Source of the DNA: Deltaproteobacteria bacterium
GTDB lineage: Bacteria; Desulfobacterota; Desulfomonilia; UBA1062
Reading direction: 5' to 3'
DNA length: 42,133 nt
Assembly (NCBI GenBank): GCA_021372395.1
Contig: JAJFUP010000281.1
Coordinates: 1 to 42,133 of the forward strand
The position numbers and the translations under genes were made by a program. The notes beneath the pieces are model-generated. The model made no database searches and was not told where the DNA came from. It worked only from the letters and a program-made list of their open reading frames with translations. Below are positions 17,462 to 25,434 of the stretch, piece after piece. The stretch's first letter is position 1. Each line of letters opens with the position of its first letter.

Positions 17462-18196
17462 CTAGATACCGGCAAGCAGTTTCTTTGCCTGGTCCGCGTA
17501 GTACTTGTCACTGGAGGACTCTGCTTTCTGGAGAAGGCCCTTTGCCTCATCCTTGTTCTTCATCTTCAGCAGAAGTTCGCCAAGGTAGATCTGTCCCTCG
17601 GCATCGTTCGGGAACAGCTTCTGGTACTCCTTGAGATACTTCAGCGACAGGTCTTTGTCCTGGAGCGGCCAGGGCAGCACGAACCAGAACCTGCCGAGCG
17701 CCTTGATGGGCCCACCGTCCGTGTACATCTTGTTGATCTTGTAAGATTTCTCGAAGCTCGCCTGGGTCTTGTTCTTCAACCCTTCCTTGAGGGCGGTGAC
17801 CACGCTCACGCCGTCCGAGTAGTTGCCCACTGAACAGCCATACCAGAAGTTGCCCTCCACGGCGTTCGGATTCAGGGCGATGGCCTTTTCGCCAAACTTC
17901 ATGCCGAGCTTCCCATATTCCTTGCAGATGCCTTTCCAGTTGGGAACGTTCTTTTTCTTGGAATCGTTGGCATACTCGCGATACGATCTGGCAGCCTTCC
18001 ATGCCGCCTCGTAGCTGTCAGGCTTCGCCTCGAGGGCCTTCACAAAAATTTCCGCCGACAGTTTGTAGCTTTCCACGTTCGATTTTCCCTTGTCATACAA
18101 GGCATTGCCCTCTGCCAGAAGATCCTGAGCCATAAGACAGACGGGCATGATGAACAGCAGGCTGAAAACCAACCCCATTCCGAAGTATCGTCTCAT
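17462..18196 (-). CDS. Exported TPR-like repeat protein of unknown function
   Basis: A 244-residue protein with a clear signal peptide: MRRYFGMGLVFSLLFIMPV followed by a likely cleavage site after CLMA. The mature part consists of helical, TPR-like repeats (for example EIFVKALEAKPDSYEAAWKAA, ALKEGLKNKTQASFEKSYKI, and YLKEYQKLFPNDAEGQIYLGELLLK), suggesting a periplasmic protein-protein interaction scaffold. The cysteine near the cleavage site is not in a good lipobox. The second of two close ATGs is used: AAGGAGG lies seven bases before it but only one base before the ATG two codons upstream. It converges with the CapA-type gene across a strong hairpin. No enzyme motif is visible. Confidence 0.75.
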   Translation of the reverse strand: MRRYFGMGLVFSLLFIMPVCLMAQDLLAEGNALYDKGKSNVESYKLSAEIFVKALEAKPDSYEAAWKAARSYREYANDSKKKNVPNWKGICKEYGKLGMKFGEKAIALNPNAVEGNFWYGCSVGNYSDGVSVVTALKEGLKNKTQASFEKSYKINKMYTDGGPIKALGRFWFVLPWPLQDKDLSLKYLKEYQKLFPNDAEGQIYLGELLLKMKNKDEAKGLLQKAESSSDKYYADQAKKLLAGI

Positions 18197-18292
18197 ACGC
18201 ATTCCTCCTTCCCAAGAAGATATGCTCCCTCGTATCACCATAAGGCATTATTATCAATAAGATGTTGTAATGCACTTAAGAATGGACTCCGA

Positions 18293-18309
18293 GACCCTGC
18301 TGCAGGGTC
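18293..18309. repeat. Perfect short inverted repeat in the gap before the deacetylase gene
   Basis: GACCCTG, three bases (CTG), then CAGGGTC. It lies about 97 bases upstream of the minus-strand TPR-like gene and about 100 bases before the plus-strand promoter at 18410. It could be an operator for either side or a chance hairpin; no T-run follows on either strand. Confidence 0.35.
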
Positions 18310-18409
18310 ATCGGGTAACGCAGGGCCATGACGTACCTGGACCAGAGGCTCCTCATCCCTGAATGAATGACCGGTATGCATACGGTAGTACGGTGATCTG
18401 ATTTGCATC

Positions 18410-18438
18410 TTGCAAAATTACGGCAAAAGCCTTATCTT
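18410..18438 (+). promoter_or_regulatory. Putative promoter upstream of the HDAC-family gene
   Basis: TTGCAA (18410-18415) and TATCTT (18433-18438) are 17 bases apart in an AT-rich stretch. Transcription would start near 18445, so it could serve the small doubtful reading frame at 18447 and the deacetylase-family gene at 18829. Confidence 0.42.
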
Positions 18439-18446
18439 ATATCGAG

Positions 18447-18812
18447 ATGGTGAACGGGGGTCAATTCTCGCGATATCCTTCCCTGAGGGGGGTCTCCCTT
18501 GATCTACCCTTCGTAAAATTCAGGTATGTAAAGGTCGAGAACAGTACGCCGGAGGAGTCGGAGCCGTACCGGCAGATCAGCGCCACCGTCCCTGGCGATG
18601 ATCAGGCGTCTCCTGTCCCAGCCCCACGCAGGCTCATTATTTCCCGGGAAGCCGAGGCCACCACCATGGGAATGGACCCCCTGGTTTCGAACGCATCGGT
18701 CATCCACGAGCTTACCTACGGCAGGATCGGACCTTTCGAGAGCTTTTTGCCGGCGGCATCCTATCCTGCAACGAAGGAACCCGCACGGCATTCTCTGGAT
18801 ATGATCGTCTAG
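18447..18812 (+). CDS. Doubtful small open reading frame, 121 residues, no recognised domain
   Basis: The frame runs up to a TAG that abuts the GGAG ribosome site of the deacetylase-family gene, an arrangement compatible with translational coupling. Against it, the only clear promoter would start transcription about two bases before the ATG, leaving no ribosome site, and the predicted protein is rich in Pro, Ser and Arg with no recognisable fold. A minus-strand frame of similar length covers the same bases. It may instead be a long leader for the next gene. I cannot assign a function. Confidence 0.25.
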   Translation: MVNGGQFSRYPSLRGVSLDLPFVKFRYVKVENSTPEESEPYRQISATVPGDDQASPVPAPRRLIISREAEATTMGMDPLVSNASVIHELTYGRIGPFESFLPAASYPATKEPARHSLDMIV

Positions 18813-18813
18813 G

Positions 18814-18825
18814 AGCTGCGCAGCT
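18814..18825 (+). promoter_or_regulatory. Palindrome between ribosome site and start codon of the HDAC-family gene
   Basis: AGCTGCGCAGCT is a perfect 12-base palindrome lying between GGAG (18812-18815) and the ATG at 18829. The linear spacing of 13 bases is too long; folding of this palindrome would shorten it. It may affect translation or bind a dimeric regulator. Tentative. Confidence 0.25.
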
Positions 18826-18828
18826 GAT

Positions 18829-19845
18829 ATGATCGGGGTAGTCTCGGATCCGTTGTTCATGAACCATGACACCGGCTCTTACCATCCCGAGTCACCCCTG
18901 AGGATCCAGTTCATACATACCCTGTTTGCCCGCAAGGACCCTGAAATTCTTCTGGTGGACCCTGTCCAGGCCACTCCGCAGGACATCCTGCTCAACCACG
19001 AACAGTATTTCATAGACCATATCAAAAGGTCGTGCTCTTCTGGAAAACTCACTGATCTCGACCCCGATACCGTCTGCTCTGCAGATTCCTGGTCAGTCGC
19101 CCTCCATGCGGCAGGGTCACTCATAAGGCTTGTCCAGATGGCCGTCTCCGGCGAGATCAATGGCGGTTTCGCCAGCATCAGGCCCCCGGGCCATCATGCC
19201 ACTGCGGATGAGGCCATGGGGTTCTGTCTTTTCAACAATGTTGCCATTGCCGCACGAAAGGCCACCCAATCCTTCGGCGTGGAGAAGGTGCTCATCGTCG
19301 ATTTCGACGTGCATCATGGAAACGGAACCCAGGAAAGCTTTTACGCCGCCAAAGAGGTACTGTACTTTTCTACGCATCAGTACCCGTTCTATCCCGGAAC
19401 CGGCAGGCTCTCGGAAACCGGTGCCCCGGGCGCCGAGGGGTCTACGGTTAATTGCCCGCTCGGAGGGGGGAAGACAGACGGACAGTATGGTGCCCTCTAC
19501 CGCCGGGTGCTCATACCCATCATCGAAACCTTCCGGCCGGGGCTCATCCTTGTCTCGGCAGGCTTCGACTCTCATGCCATGGACCCCATCGGCGGCATGC
19601 AGCTCAGCACCGAAGGGTTCGCCTCCCTCGCAGGTATAATCAGGGACTCGGCCAAAAGCGTGAACGCCCCGGTTGTCTATGCACTTGAAGGCGGGTATAA
19701 TTTCCAAGCACTGCGGGATTCCGTGAAAGCAGTGATCGATGTCATGAAGGGAGGGAAGGTGCCCGTGATCGAGGAGAAACCGTTGCCTGAGCTCGACGAG
19801 ATCATCAGAACCCACGCGCGCTACTGGCCGCTCCAGCACCATTGA
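18829..19845 (+). CDS. Histone deacetylase-family amidohydrolase (acetylpolyamine / AcuC-like)
   Basis: A 338-residue zinc amidohydrolase of the class II HDAC/acetylpolyamine aminohydrolase superfamily. Active-site elements are complete: RPPGHHA with the His122-His123 pair, zinc ligands Asp160 and His162 in DFDVHHGNGTQ, the third ligand Asp247 in AGFDSH, and catalytic Tyr290 in LEGGY. Bacterial members deacetylate acetylpolyamines, acetyl-CoA synthetase or small amides; the substrate here cannot be read from sequence. A GGAG site overlaps the previous stop, with a palindrome before the ATG. A tandem cyclic-nucleotide-binding protein gene follows after 39 bases and may be cotranscribed. Confidence 0.92.
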   Translation: MIGVVSDPLFMNHDTGSYHPESPLRIQFIHTLFARKDPEILLVDPVQATPQDILLNHEQYFIDHIKRSCSSGKLTDLDPDTVCSADSWSVALHAAGSLIRLVQMAVSGEINGGFASIRPPGHHATADEAMGFCLFNNVAIAARKATQSFGVEKVLIVDFDVHHGNGTQESFYAAKEVLYFSTHQYPFYPGTGRLSETGAPGAEGSTVNCPLGGGKTDGQYGALYRRVLIPIIETFRPGLILVSAGFDSHAMDPIGGMQLSTEGFASLAGIIRDSAKSVNAPVVYALEGGYNFQALRDSVKAVIDVMKGGKVPVIEEKPLPELDEIIRTHARYWPLQHH

Positions 19846-19884
19846 CCTGTAAAGTTAACCACCCTCGGTGCCGAAAGGTCAGAT

Positions 19885-20616
19885 ATGCTTGATCCGAGAC
19901 CCATAGAGTCCGTTGAGGTCCGCGAGTACCGACCCGGAGAGGTGATCGTCCGGGAGGGTGCATCGAATCGCTACTTCTATGCAATCCTCCAGGGCGAGGT
20001 GCAGATCTCCCAGATGGACAAGTCCATCCGTATCCTCACGGACAGGGATGTCTTCGGTCTAGAAAACTATTACCGGGGCTTCCCCTACAGCACCACTGCC
20101 AAGGCCACCAAGACTTCCCGCATAGCCACCTACGAATCGGAGTTCATAGACGAGATCGCATATGCCAAACCCGCTCTTGCGGCCACGGTCATGCGGTCGG
20201 CCTTTCTCCAGCTCGAACAGACCACCTCCATTGCCGAGGCCAACATCCCCTACGGCGAGACCATCAACCTCGACCTGAAGGAATACAATGACGGCCAGGT
20301 CATCATCGAGGAGGGGACCAGCGGCACCGAGATCTTCAAGCTCTACCAGACAGAGGGCGGCCTCGAGGTGCTCAAGAAGGGCGTACGGATCGGCATCATC
20401 AAAAACCCAGGGGAATATTTCGGCGAGATGAGCTTCATCCTGAACGAGTCGAGGAGCGCCACCATCCGCTCCATGGGGAAAAGCATGGTGGAGGTCATCC
20501 CGGTCCAGGACGGCGGCCTCGAACGGATCATCAATGAGAACCCCGAGGTGGCGAACAAGATCATCACCACGCTGGCCGAGAGGCTCAAGAAGATGAACCT
20601 CCAGCTGGTGAAATAG
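19885..20616 (+). CDS. Tandem cyclic-nucleotide-binding (CRP-type) domain protein without an output domain
   Basis: A 243-residue cytoplasmic protein with two CRP-like beta-roll domains. The second (about 130-240) has the phosphate-binding cassette GEYFGEMSF with downstream Arg190 and Ala192 (RSAT), the residues that hold the cyclic nucleotide phosphate, so it can plausibly bind cAMP or cGMP. The first (about 10-110) has VFGLENYYRGFPYSTTAKA in the same place and lacks the Gly-Glu and Arg, so it looks degenerate. No DNA-binding helix-turn-helix or kinase domain is present; the protein ends after the last helix. Its 3' end overlaps the convergent patatin gene by 32 bases, so the two transcripts are complementary there. 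It may act as a regulatory subunit, but no partner is evident. Confidence 0.85.
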   Translation: MLDPRPIESVEVREYRPGEVIVREGASNRYFYAILQGEVQISQMDKSIRILTDRDVFGLENYYRGFPYSTTAKATKTSRIATYESEFIDEIAYAKPALAATVMRSAFLQLEQTTSIAEANIPYGETINLDLKEYNDGQVIIEEGTSGTEIFKLYQTEGGLEVLKKGVRIGIIKNPGEYFGEMSFILNESRSATIRSMGKSMVEVIPVQDGGLERIINENPEVANKIITTLAERLKKMNLQLVK

Positions 20617-21709
20617 ACCTCTGCTTTTCTCTCAAGAGTTTCCGGATTTCGGGGAGCGCGGCAAGAGCCTTTTTCCTTCCCTCAACGATCGTGTGTTCAC
20701 CCAGGGTAAACTCGAGTGACCCGACATCCGTCACGTCCGGCTCGATGAGAACATCCGGCGGATCGTACAGAAGCATGAGGCGGTTTTTCTGGTACTGCTG
20801 AATGTTCATGGAACTCGACAGGATCTCGAAGATATTGAGCTTGCTGCTCTCGCGTCTTGCGGGGAATCTTTCCCCGATGGTCTCAAGGAACCTGTCTTTG
20901 GCCTGGATGAGCTGCTCCTGTAACGTCCTGATGAATTCGATCTCTGTTTGCGAAAATGTTTGGGTCGAGTTTACCTTCTGCATCAGGTCCATGGCAAACG
21001 TCTTGAGACGGTCCGGCATCTTCGGGGATTCCAGAAGGTTCGTAACATGCTCGATGATCCATGAGGCAAGGGCCTCCTCTTCACCGGTCTGGGCGGTTTG
21101 CTCCGCACGGATGATGGTTTGCCTCTTTGCCGAGGAGAACCGCCTGGGGACCTTTGCGTGAAGGTTGCAGGCGATGGTGATGTTCGGCGAAAGGGATTTG
21201 AGTACATCCAGGGGCAGGGGGTCCGAGACGCCGCCGTCCGTCAGCATCCGCCCCATGTGGACGACAGGCCTGAATATGACCGGCATGGAGATGCTTGCCA
21301 GTACCGCATCCGTCAGCGATCCCCGGTCTATGGGCACGGTCTCGCCCGAGAGCAGATCGGTGGCAACGGCAATGTACCTTATGGGGAGATCCTCGATGAG
21401 GGTATCGCCCACCAGGTCATGGATGAATCTTCTGGCCCGGTTGCCTGCGAGGAGGCCTGACGAGGGGAAGACAGGGTCGACATAGTAGCTCAACGAGTCG
21501 ATGAACGACAGGTCCGTGATGAGCTCCTTGAAGGCCTCGAGCTTGCCTGTCGCGTAGAATGCTCCCACTGCGGCACCGGCGCTGGAACCCACGATGATGT
21601 CAATGGGGATCCTGCTTTCAGCAAGTACCTGGAGCACCCCGATGTGGGCGCCGCCCATGGCCCCTCCGCTGTCGAGTGCAACCCCCACGAGTGGTCGATT
21701 GCGAGCCAT
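20585..21709 (-). CDS. Patatin-like phospholipase
   Basis: A 374-residue lipolytic enzyme of the bacterial patatin/RssA group. The Ser-Asp dyad is complete: Ser43 in GSSAG (GxSxG) and Asp158 in TDGG. The oxyanion loop reads SGGAMGGAHIG, where most relatives have Arg or Lys before the last part. The C-terminal third is helical, with a distinct end segment (VLIEPDVTDVGSLEFTLG). These enzymes hydrolyse phospholipids or lipid esters; there is no signal peptide. The ribosome site is weak (AGAAGA). The stop lies inside the end of the cyclic-nucleotide-binding gene on the other strand; the 5' side diverges from a histidine kinase gene across 81 bases. Confidence 0.9.
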   Translation of the reverse strand: MARNRPLVGVALDSGGAMGGAHIGVLQVLAESRIPIDIIVGSSAGAAVGAFYATGKLEAFKELITDLSFIDSLSYYVDPVFPSSGLLAGNRARRFIHDLVGDTLIEDLPIRYIAVATDLLSGETVPIDRGSLTDAVLASISMPVIFRPVVHMGRMLTDGGVSDPLPLDVLKSLSPNITIACNLHAKVPRRFSSAKRQTIIRAEQTAQTGEEEALASWIIEHVTNLLESPKMPDRLKTFAMDLMQKVNSTQTFSQTEIEFIRTLQEQLIQAKDRFLETIGERFPARRESSKLNIFEILSSSMNIQQYQKNRLMLLYDPPDVLIEPDVTDVGSLEFTLGEHTIVEGRKKALAALPEIRKLLREKQRSISPAGGSSS

Positions 21710-21790
21710 GGCATTCTTCTAACGCAAAGCAGGTATGTGTGCAACGCTTTGATGGCCGGAGTAAAGAAAATATGCCTCTTTCCCGAATGA

Positions 21791-23179
21791 ATGCCTATGG
21801 ACGTCTACTGGCTCGGAGACAACCCAATGCTCCAGGACCTTGGCATCCGTCGGGTGGAAAGCCTTGACGAGACCCCGGAGAACTGCCTGGTCTTCATCGA
21901 CAGGCCGCAGCAGGCATATGCGGAGGACATCGCCTCCCGGCGCATATACCTGGTGCACAACGGCCAGGAGCCGGCAGATGTTCCTGAAGGTGTCATGGGG
22001 GTGATCCCCGGGGATGTATCCGTCATCAAGGCCATGGCCCTCCTGTATACCGAGATGAGCGAGTCCTTTGAGATCGGCGATCACCTCATCCGCTCCATCG
22101 GCGAAAAGGACCGTGCCATACAGGAAAAGCAGCAGCAGCTGATCCGCGACAGCAGGCGCCACAATGCCATCATCAAACACGCCAACGATCTCATCTTCAT
22201 CCTGGGGCCCACGGGCAAGATCATGTTCTGCAACGAAACCTTCAGACATTACCTCGGGGAAAAAGAAAACCAGGCAGCAGGGGACTCATTCATCGACCAT
22301 GTCCTCGAGGACGACCACGCGAGCCTCACCCAGATGATTACCAAGGGGTACGCACGCGGTGTCCCGGCGCGCTGTGAGGTACGGCTGCACCTCCTGAACG
22401 GAAGGATCGGGATATTCTCCCTGCTGAGCACGCCGCTCGTGGAGGAAGGGCATATCTACGCACTCTCCGTCATCGGCAGGGACATTACCGACTTGAGGGC
22501 CATGCAGCACCGGCTCAGTCTCCAGGCAAACGACCTGAGCCGGATGATCGACGGTCTTTCCCACGAACTGAGAAATCCGCTCACCGTCATCGGCGCATAC
22601 ATCAGGAGGCTGGAGCGTGACGGGGAGAAGAAGACCAGGAAGTGGGAACAGGCACTCTCCGGGATCTATTCCTCCATTCAGCGCATCGAGGACATGATCG
22701 AGAGGATCGAACGATACGAGGCGCTCGTGAGGATGGAGCACTCCTTAAGGGAGGTGGACATCTGCGGATTCGTCCGGCAGACGCTGTCCACGGTGGCATG
22801 CCCCGTTCCGGTGCACGTGAGCTCACCGGGCAAGGTTTCGGCCTTTTGTGATCCCGAGCACGTCCGGGTGGCTTTTTTACGGATCTTTGAGAACGCCGTG
22901 GAAACCGGCACGGAAAAGATCCATGTCGAGATCGCCTGCTCAGGCGGGTATGTACGCATCGGTGTGAGGGACTACGGTCCCGGGGTGCGCGACGATATGG
23001 AGACCATATTTGCGCCGTTTTATTCCACCGACCCCATGAAGACAGGGCTCGGCCTGACCGAGGCGCGTATTGCCATGGCCAAGGTCGGTGGTGACATTTC
23101 CGTGGTGCCCCAGCTAGACCCCGGTGCCCGATTTACCCTCTCTATCCTTCAGGACCGCAGGCTCAAGGCGAGAGACTGA
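21791..23179 (+). CDS. Soluble PAS-domain sensor histidine kinase
   Basis: A 462-residue kinase with no transmembrane segment. Residues 1-100 form an alpha/beta segment that may be a degenerate receiver (VYWLGDNPMLQDLGIRRVESL, then FIDRP) but lacks clear phosphoacceptor geometry. A coiled stretch rich in Glu and Gln links to a PAS domain (about 125-235: HANDLIFILGPTGKIMFCN, ending GRDIT). The HisKA box is LSHELRNPL with His258, and the ATPase domain has N-box FENAVETG, DYGPGV, FAPFYST and KTGLGL. It would sense a cytoplasmic signal and pass phosphate to a response regulator; none is adjacent, though a single-domain regulator gene lies at 37357. The start MPMD is set by the domain beginning; the ribosome site is poor. 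Confidence 0.9.
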   Translation: MPMDVYWLGDNPMLQDLGIRRVESLDETPENCLVFIDRPQQAYAEDIASRRIYLVHNGQEPADVPEGVMGVIPGDVSVIKAMALLYTEMSESFEIGDHLIRSIGEKDRAIQEKQQQLIRDSRRHNAIIKHANDLIFILGPTGKIMFCNETFRHYLGEKENQAAGDSFIDHVLEDDHASLTQMITKGYARGVPARCEVRLHLLNGRIGIFSLLSTPLVEEGHIYALSVIGRDITDLRAMQHRLSLQANDLSRMIDGLSHELRNPLTVIGAYIRRLERDGEKKTRKWEQALSGIYSSIQRIEDMIERIERYEALVRMEHSLREVDICGFVRQTLSTVACPVPVHVSSPGKVSAFCDPEHVRVAFLRIFENAVETGTEKIHVEIACSGGYVRIGVRDYGPGVRDDMETIFAPFYSTDPMKTGLGLTEARIAMAKVGGDISVVPQLDPGARFTLSILQDRRLKARD

Positions 23180-23318
23180 TCCCGGGCCGGTGGAGGGGTG
23201 GAATTCGGCATTGCCGCTGCCTTCTCCCTCGGGTATGCTGATGACCGGCAGATTGAAAGGGCAGGGATACCGGATGTGCCCCTGGTGTCGAAGGGTGATG
23301 TCGCACAGCGGAGGTGTC

Positions 23319-24014
23319 ATGGGTGAATTCGAACGAATAACCGATGGTGTTTACCTGGTGGGAGGTATGGATTACTCCCACCCGCAGGATGCGGCTGTCT
23401 ATGTCGTGTCGTGCGGGGAAGGGCTTGTCATGATCGACTGCGGGGCCGGGAAGGACCCGGATGTCATTGTGGAGAACATACGGGAGGCAGGGCTCGATCC
23501 AGGAGGGCTCACCACCCTGGTGCTTACCCACTGCCACGTGGATCACATCGGGTCGGCATCGTTCTTCCGGGAGAAATTCCGCTGCACTGTCGTGGCCCAC
23601 GATCTCGATGCGGATGCCGTCGAGTCCGGGGATCCCTCACTCACGGCTGCACGCTGGTACAATACCAGATTGCCGAAGACCACGGTGGACTCCCGCCTCA
23701 CGGGGGAGCACGAGACCATAACCTGCGGCGATGACGAGATCCATTGCCTCCATACCCCGGGGCACACGCCGGGGTCCATCTCCGTCTATATCGACAGGCA
23801 GGGGCAGCGCATCCTTTTCGGTCAGGACATCCACGGGCCCTTCAGCCGCGAGTTCAGGTCGGACATCGCCCAGTGGAGACGGTCCATGGAGAAACTCCTG
23901 GCCCTCGAAGCCGACGTTCTCTGCGAGGGGCACTTCGGCGTCTACAAGCCCGGTACGCGAGTGGAGCAATATATCCGTGGCTACCTCGACCAGTATGCCA
24001 CGGAGCATCCCTGA
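23319..24014 (+). CDS. Metallo-beta-lactamase-fold hydrolase
   Basis: A 231-residue cytoplasmic hydrolase. Metal ligands of the fold are all visible: His71, His73, Asp75 and His76 in THCHVDH, His149 in HTPGHTPGS, Asp170 in FGQDIHG, and His205 in CEGHFG, which suggests a binuclear zinc or iron site as in glyoxalase II-like enzymes. The substrate is unknown. ATG at 23319 is preferred: GGAGG at 23310-23314 lies four bases upstream, while the longer frame back to 23124 overlaps the kinase gene and adds no domain. It follows the kinase gene by 139 bases and converges with the EAL-HDOD gene. Confidence 0.88.
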   Translation: MGEFERITDGVYLVGGMDYSHPQDAAVYVVSCGEGLVMIDCGAGKDPDVIVENIREAGLDPGGLTTLVLTHCHVDHIGSASFFREKFRCTVVAHDLDADAVESGDPSLTAARWYNTRLPKTTVDSRLTGEHETITCGDDEIHCLHTPGHTPGSISVYIDRQGQRILFGQDIHGPFSREFRSDIAQWRRSMEKLLALEADVLCEGHFGVYKPGTRVEQYIRGYLDQYATEHP

Positions 24015-24061
24015 AAGGGGCAGGAGCGCCATTCGGTGACAGAGCGCCCGATGCCTGATGT

Positions 24062-25279
24062 CTATGAATTTTCCACCGCGCAGAGGGAATCCGCCCAACC
24101 CAGGGCATCGAGGTAGATCTGGGGGAGGTTCTCAGGGGCGATTCCCAGAGCCGGCGACAGCGTCTCCACACTGTCCCAGGCGGCGTATTCATAGCTTGTC
24201 GCAAGATCAAGATAGTCGCTCAAGGCTGTTTTTTCACCCAGAAGGGTCTTCTTTATGCTTTCGGAGAGCGGGAGCATGGTCATGATGTGCTCCATCGTGT
24301 TGTCGAGGATGGCGTCGATGTGGGAGAAGAGACCCAGCGTGAAAAGCTCGGAGGAGTCTCGCTGCCCTTTCAGCGTACCGAAGTTCTCGCACATCCTGGC
24401 GCGTATCACCGAGCTCTTGAGCAGCTCGTCCGGTTTGTCCTGGCTCAGCTCGGAGAGGATGATGACGCCGAGAAACTGATGTATCCCCTTTTCGCCGAGC
24501 ATGACGATGGCCTGACGAATGGAGGATATCTCCGAGAGCCTTCGATAATAGGGGGAGTTGAGATACCTGAGGAGCTTGTACGAGATCCCCAGGTCCCGTG
24601 ATATGAGGGACTCGAGCCGGCCGAAATTGAAATCGTCCTTTCGCGCCTCGGCCATGATGTTCAACATGTTCATCTTCAGCGTGGGTATGTCGACCTTCCT
24701 GATGAGCTGCGGCTTGCTGAAAAAGTACCCCTGAAAGTAGGTGAATCCCAGGGACCGGGCCAGATCGAACTCCTCGGAGGTTTCGACCTTTTCCGCCAGG
24801 AGCTTCTTGTCCTTGCTGAGATACCATGCGGCGTCGGCCATGATCTCCTGGTGTGAAGACTGTTTGAAATCGATCTTGACGATGTCTGCAAGCTCGATGA
24901 AGGGCTCCAGTTCGGGGCTGTAGAGGAAATCGTCCAGGGCGAGGACATAGCCCTCCCGCACCAGTTCTTTCAGTTCGTCGACGATCTCGCAGTCGGGACG
25001 GATGTTTTCAAGTATCTCCACCGTGGTGAGCTGGGCCGGGAAGAGCATGGCAGCACGCTTCATGATGAGCTCACGGGTGAAGTTGATGAACGCCCGCTTG
25101 CCTCCGGTTATCTGCTCCAGGCCGGTGTTGAAAAAGGTGTTCGAGAGAAGGCGGGAGGTGGCGCTGTCGCCGTCGATGTCCGGAAAAAAGTTCTCCATGC
25201 CCCCCCTGAAGAGGAGCTCATACGCGAAGATTTCTCTGTTCCTGTCGAATATGGGCTGCCGTGCGAGGTATACGTCCAT
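24062..25279 (-). CDS. EAL-HDOD signalling protein with a degenerate EAL domain
   Basis: A 405-residue protein of the YuxH type: an N-terminal EAL-like domain (about 1-200) and a C-terminal HDOD domain (about 200-395). It opens MDVYLARQPIFDRNREIFAYELLFR, typical of the group; the EAL signature itself is YELLFR, the DDFG loop is DDFLYS, and only fragments such as VKIDF, EKVE and QGYFFSKP remain, so c-di-GMP hydrolysis is unlikely. The HDOD part has the helical core ending in AYAAWDSVE-like sequence but lacks an intact HD metal site, as usual for HDOD. Such proteins act in signalling and motility control through protein contacts. There is no clear ribosome site before the ATG. It diverges from a small membrane protein gene. 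Confidence 0.87.
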   Translation of the reverse strand: MDVYLARQPIFDRNREIFAYELLFRGGMENFFPDIDGDSATSRLLSNTFFNTGLEQITGGKRAFINFTRELIMKRAAMLFPAQLTTVEILENIRPDCEIVDELKELVREGYVLALDDFLYSPELEPFIELADIVKIDFKQSSHQEIMADAAWYLSKDKKLLAEKVETSEEFDLARSLGFTYFQGYFFSKPQLIRKVDIPTLKMNMLNIMAEARKDDFNFGRLESLISRDLGISYKLLRYLNSPYYRRLSEISSIRQAIVMLGEKGIHQFLGVIILSELSQDKPDELLKSSVIRARMCENFGTLKGQRDSSELFTLGLFSHIDAILDNTMEHIMTMLPLSESIKKTLLGEKTALSDYLDLATSYEYAAWDSVETLSPALGIAPENLPQIYLDALGWADSLCAVENS

Positions 25280-25357
25280 AGCTTGACCACGTTATCGGAG
25301 CAATGGAGGTGCACCTTTACCGAGGTCCGTCACCTTAAGGCGTGTGCGCGGAGTTCC

Positions 25358-25386
25358 TTGACTTGGGCGCGTTGCGGGGCTAGTCT
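25358..25386 (+). promoter_or_regulatory. Putative promoter for the HX13H membrane protein gene
   Basis: TTGACT (25358-25363, five of six consensus positions) is 17 bases from TAGTCT (25381-25386). Transcription would start near 25393, about 40 bases before the ATG at 25435. Confidence 0.42.
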
Positions 25387-25434
25387 GGAACACACGATGG
25401 TGAAACAGGAATCCGCTGCAGAGAGTAGCCCCCC

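Noticed and set aside
18504-18872. Minus-strand 122-codon frame opposite the small frame before the HDAC-family gene
   Set aside because: It overlaps the start of the well-supported deacetylase-family gene, and its Cys/Arg-rich translation looks like a shadow; no ribosome site was seen.
21715-21790. GCAAAGC sequence resembling part of a c-di-GMP riboswitch between the patatin and kinase genes
   Set aside because: Only the short core is present; I could not find the flanking paired elements or the tetraloop-receptor sequences.
23124-23318. Longer start for the first metallo-beta-lactamase protein
   Set aside because: It would overlap the kinase gene and add 65 residues with no domain; GGAGG sits right before the ATG at 23319.
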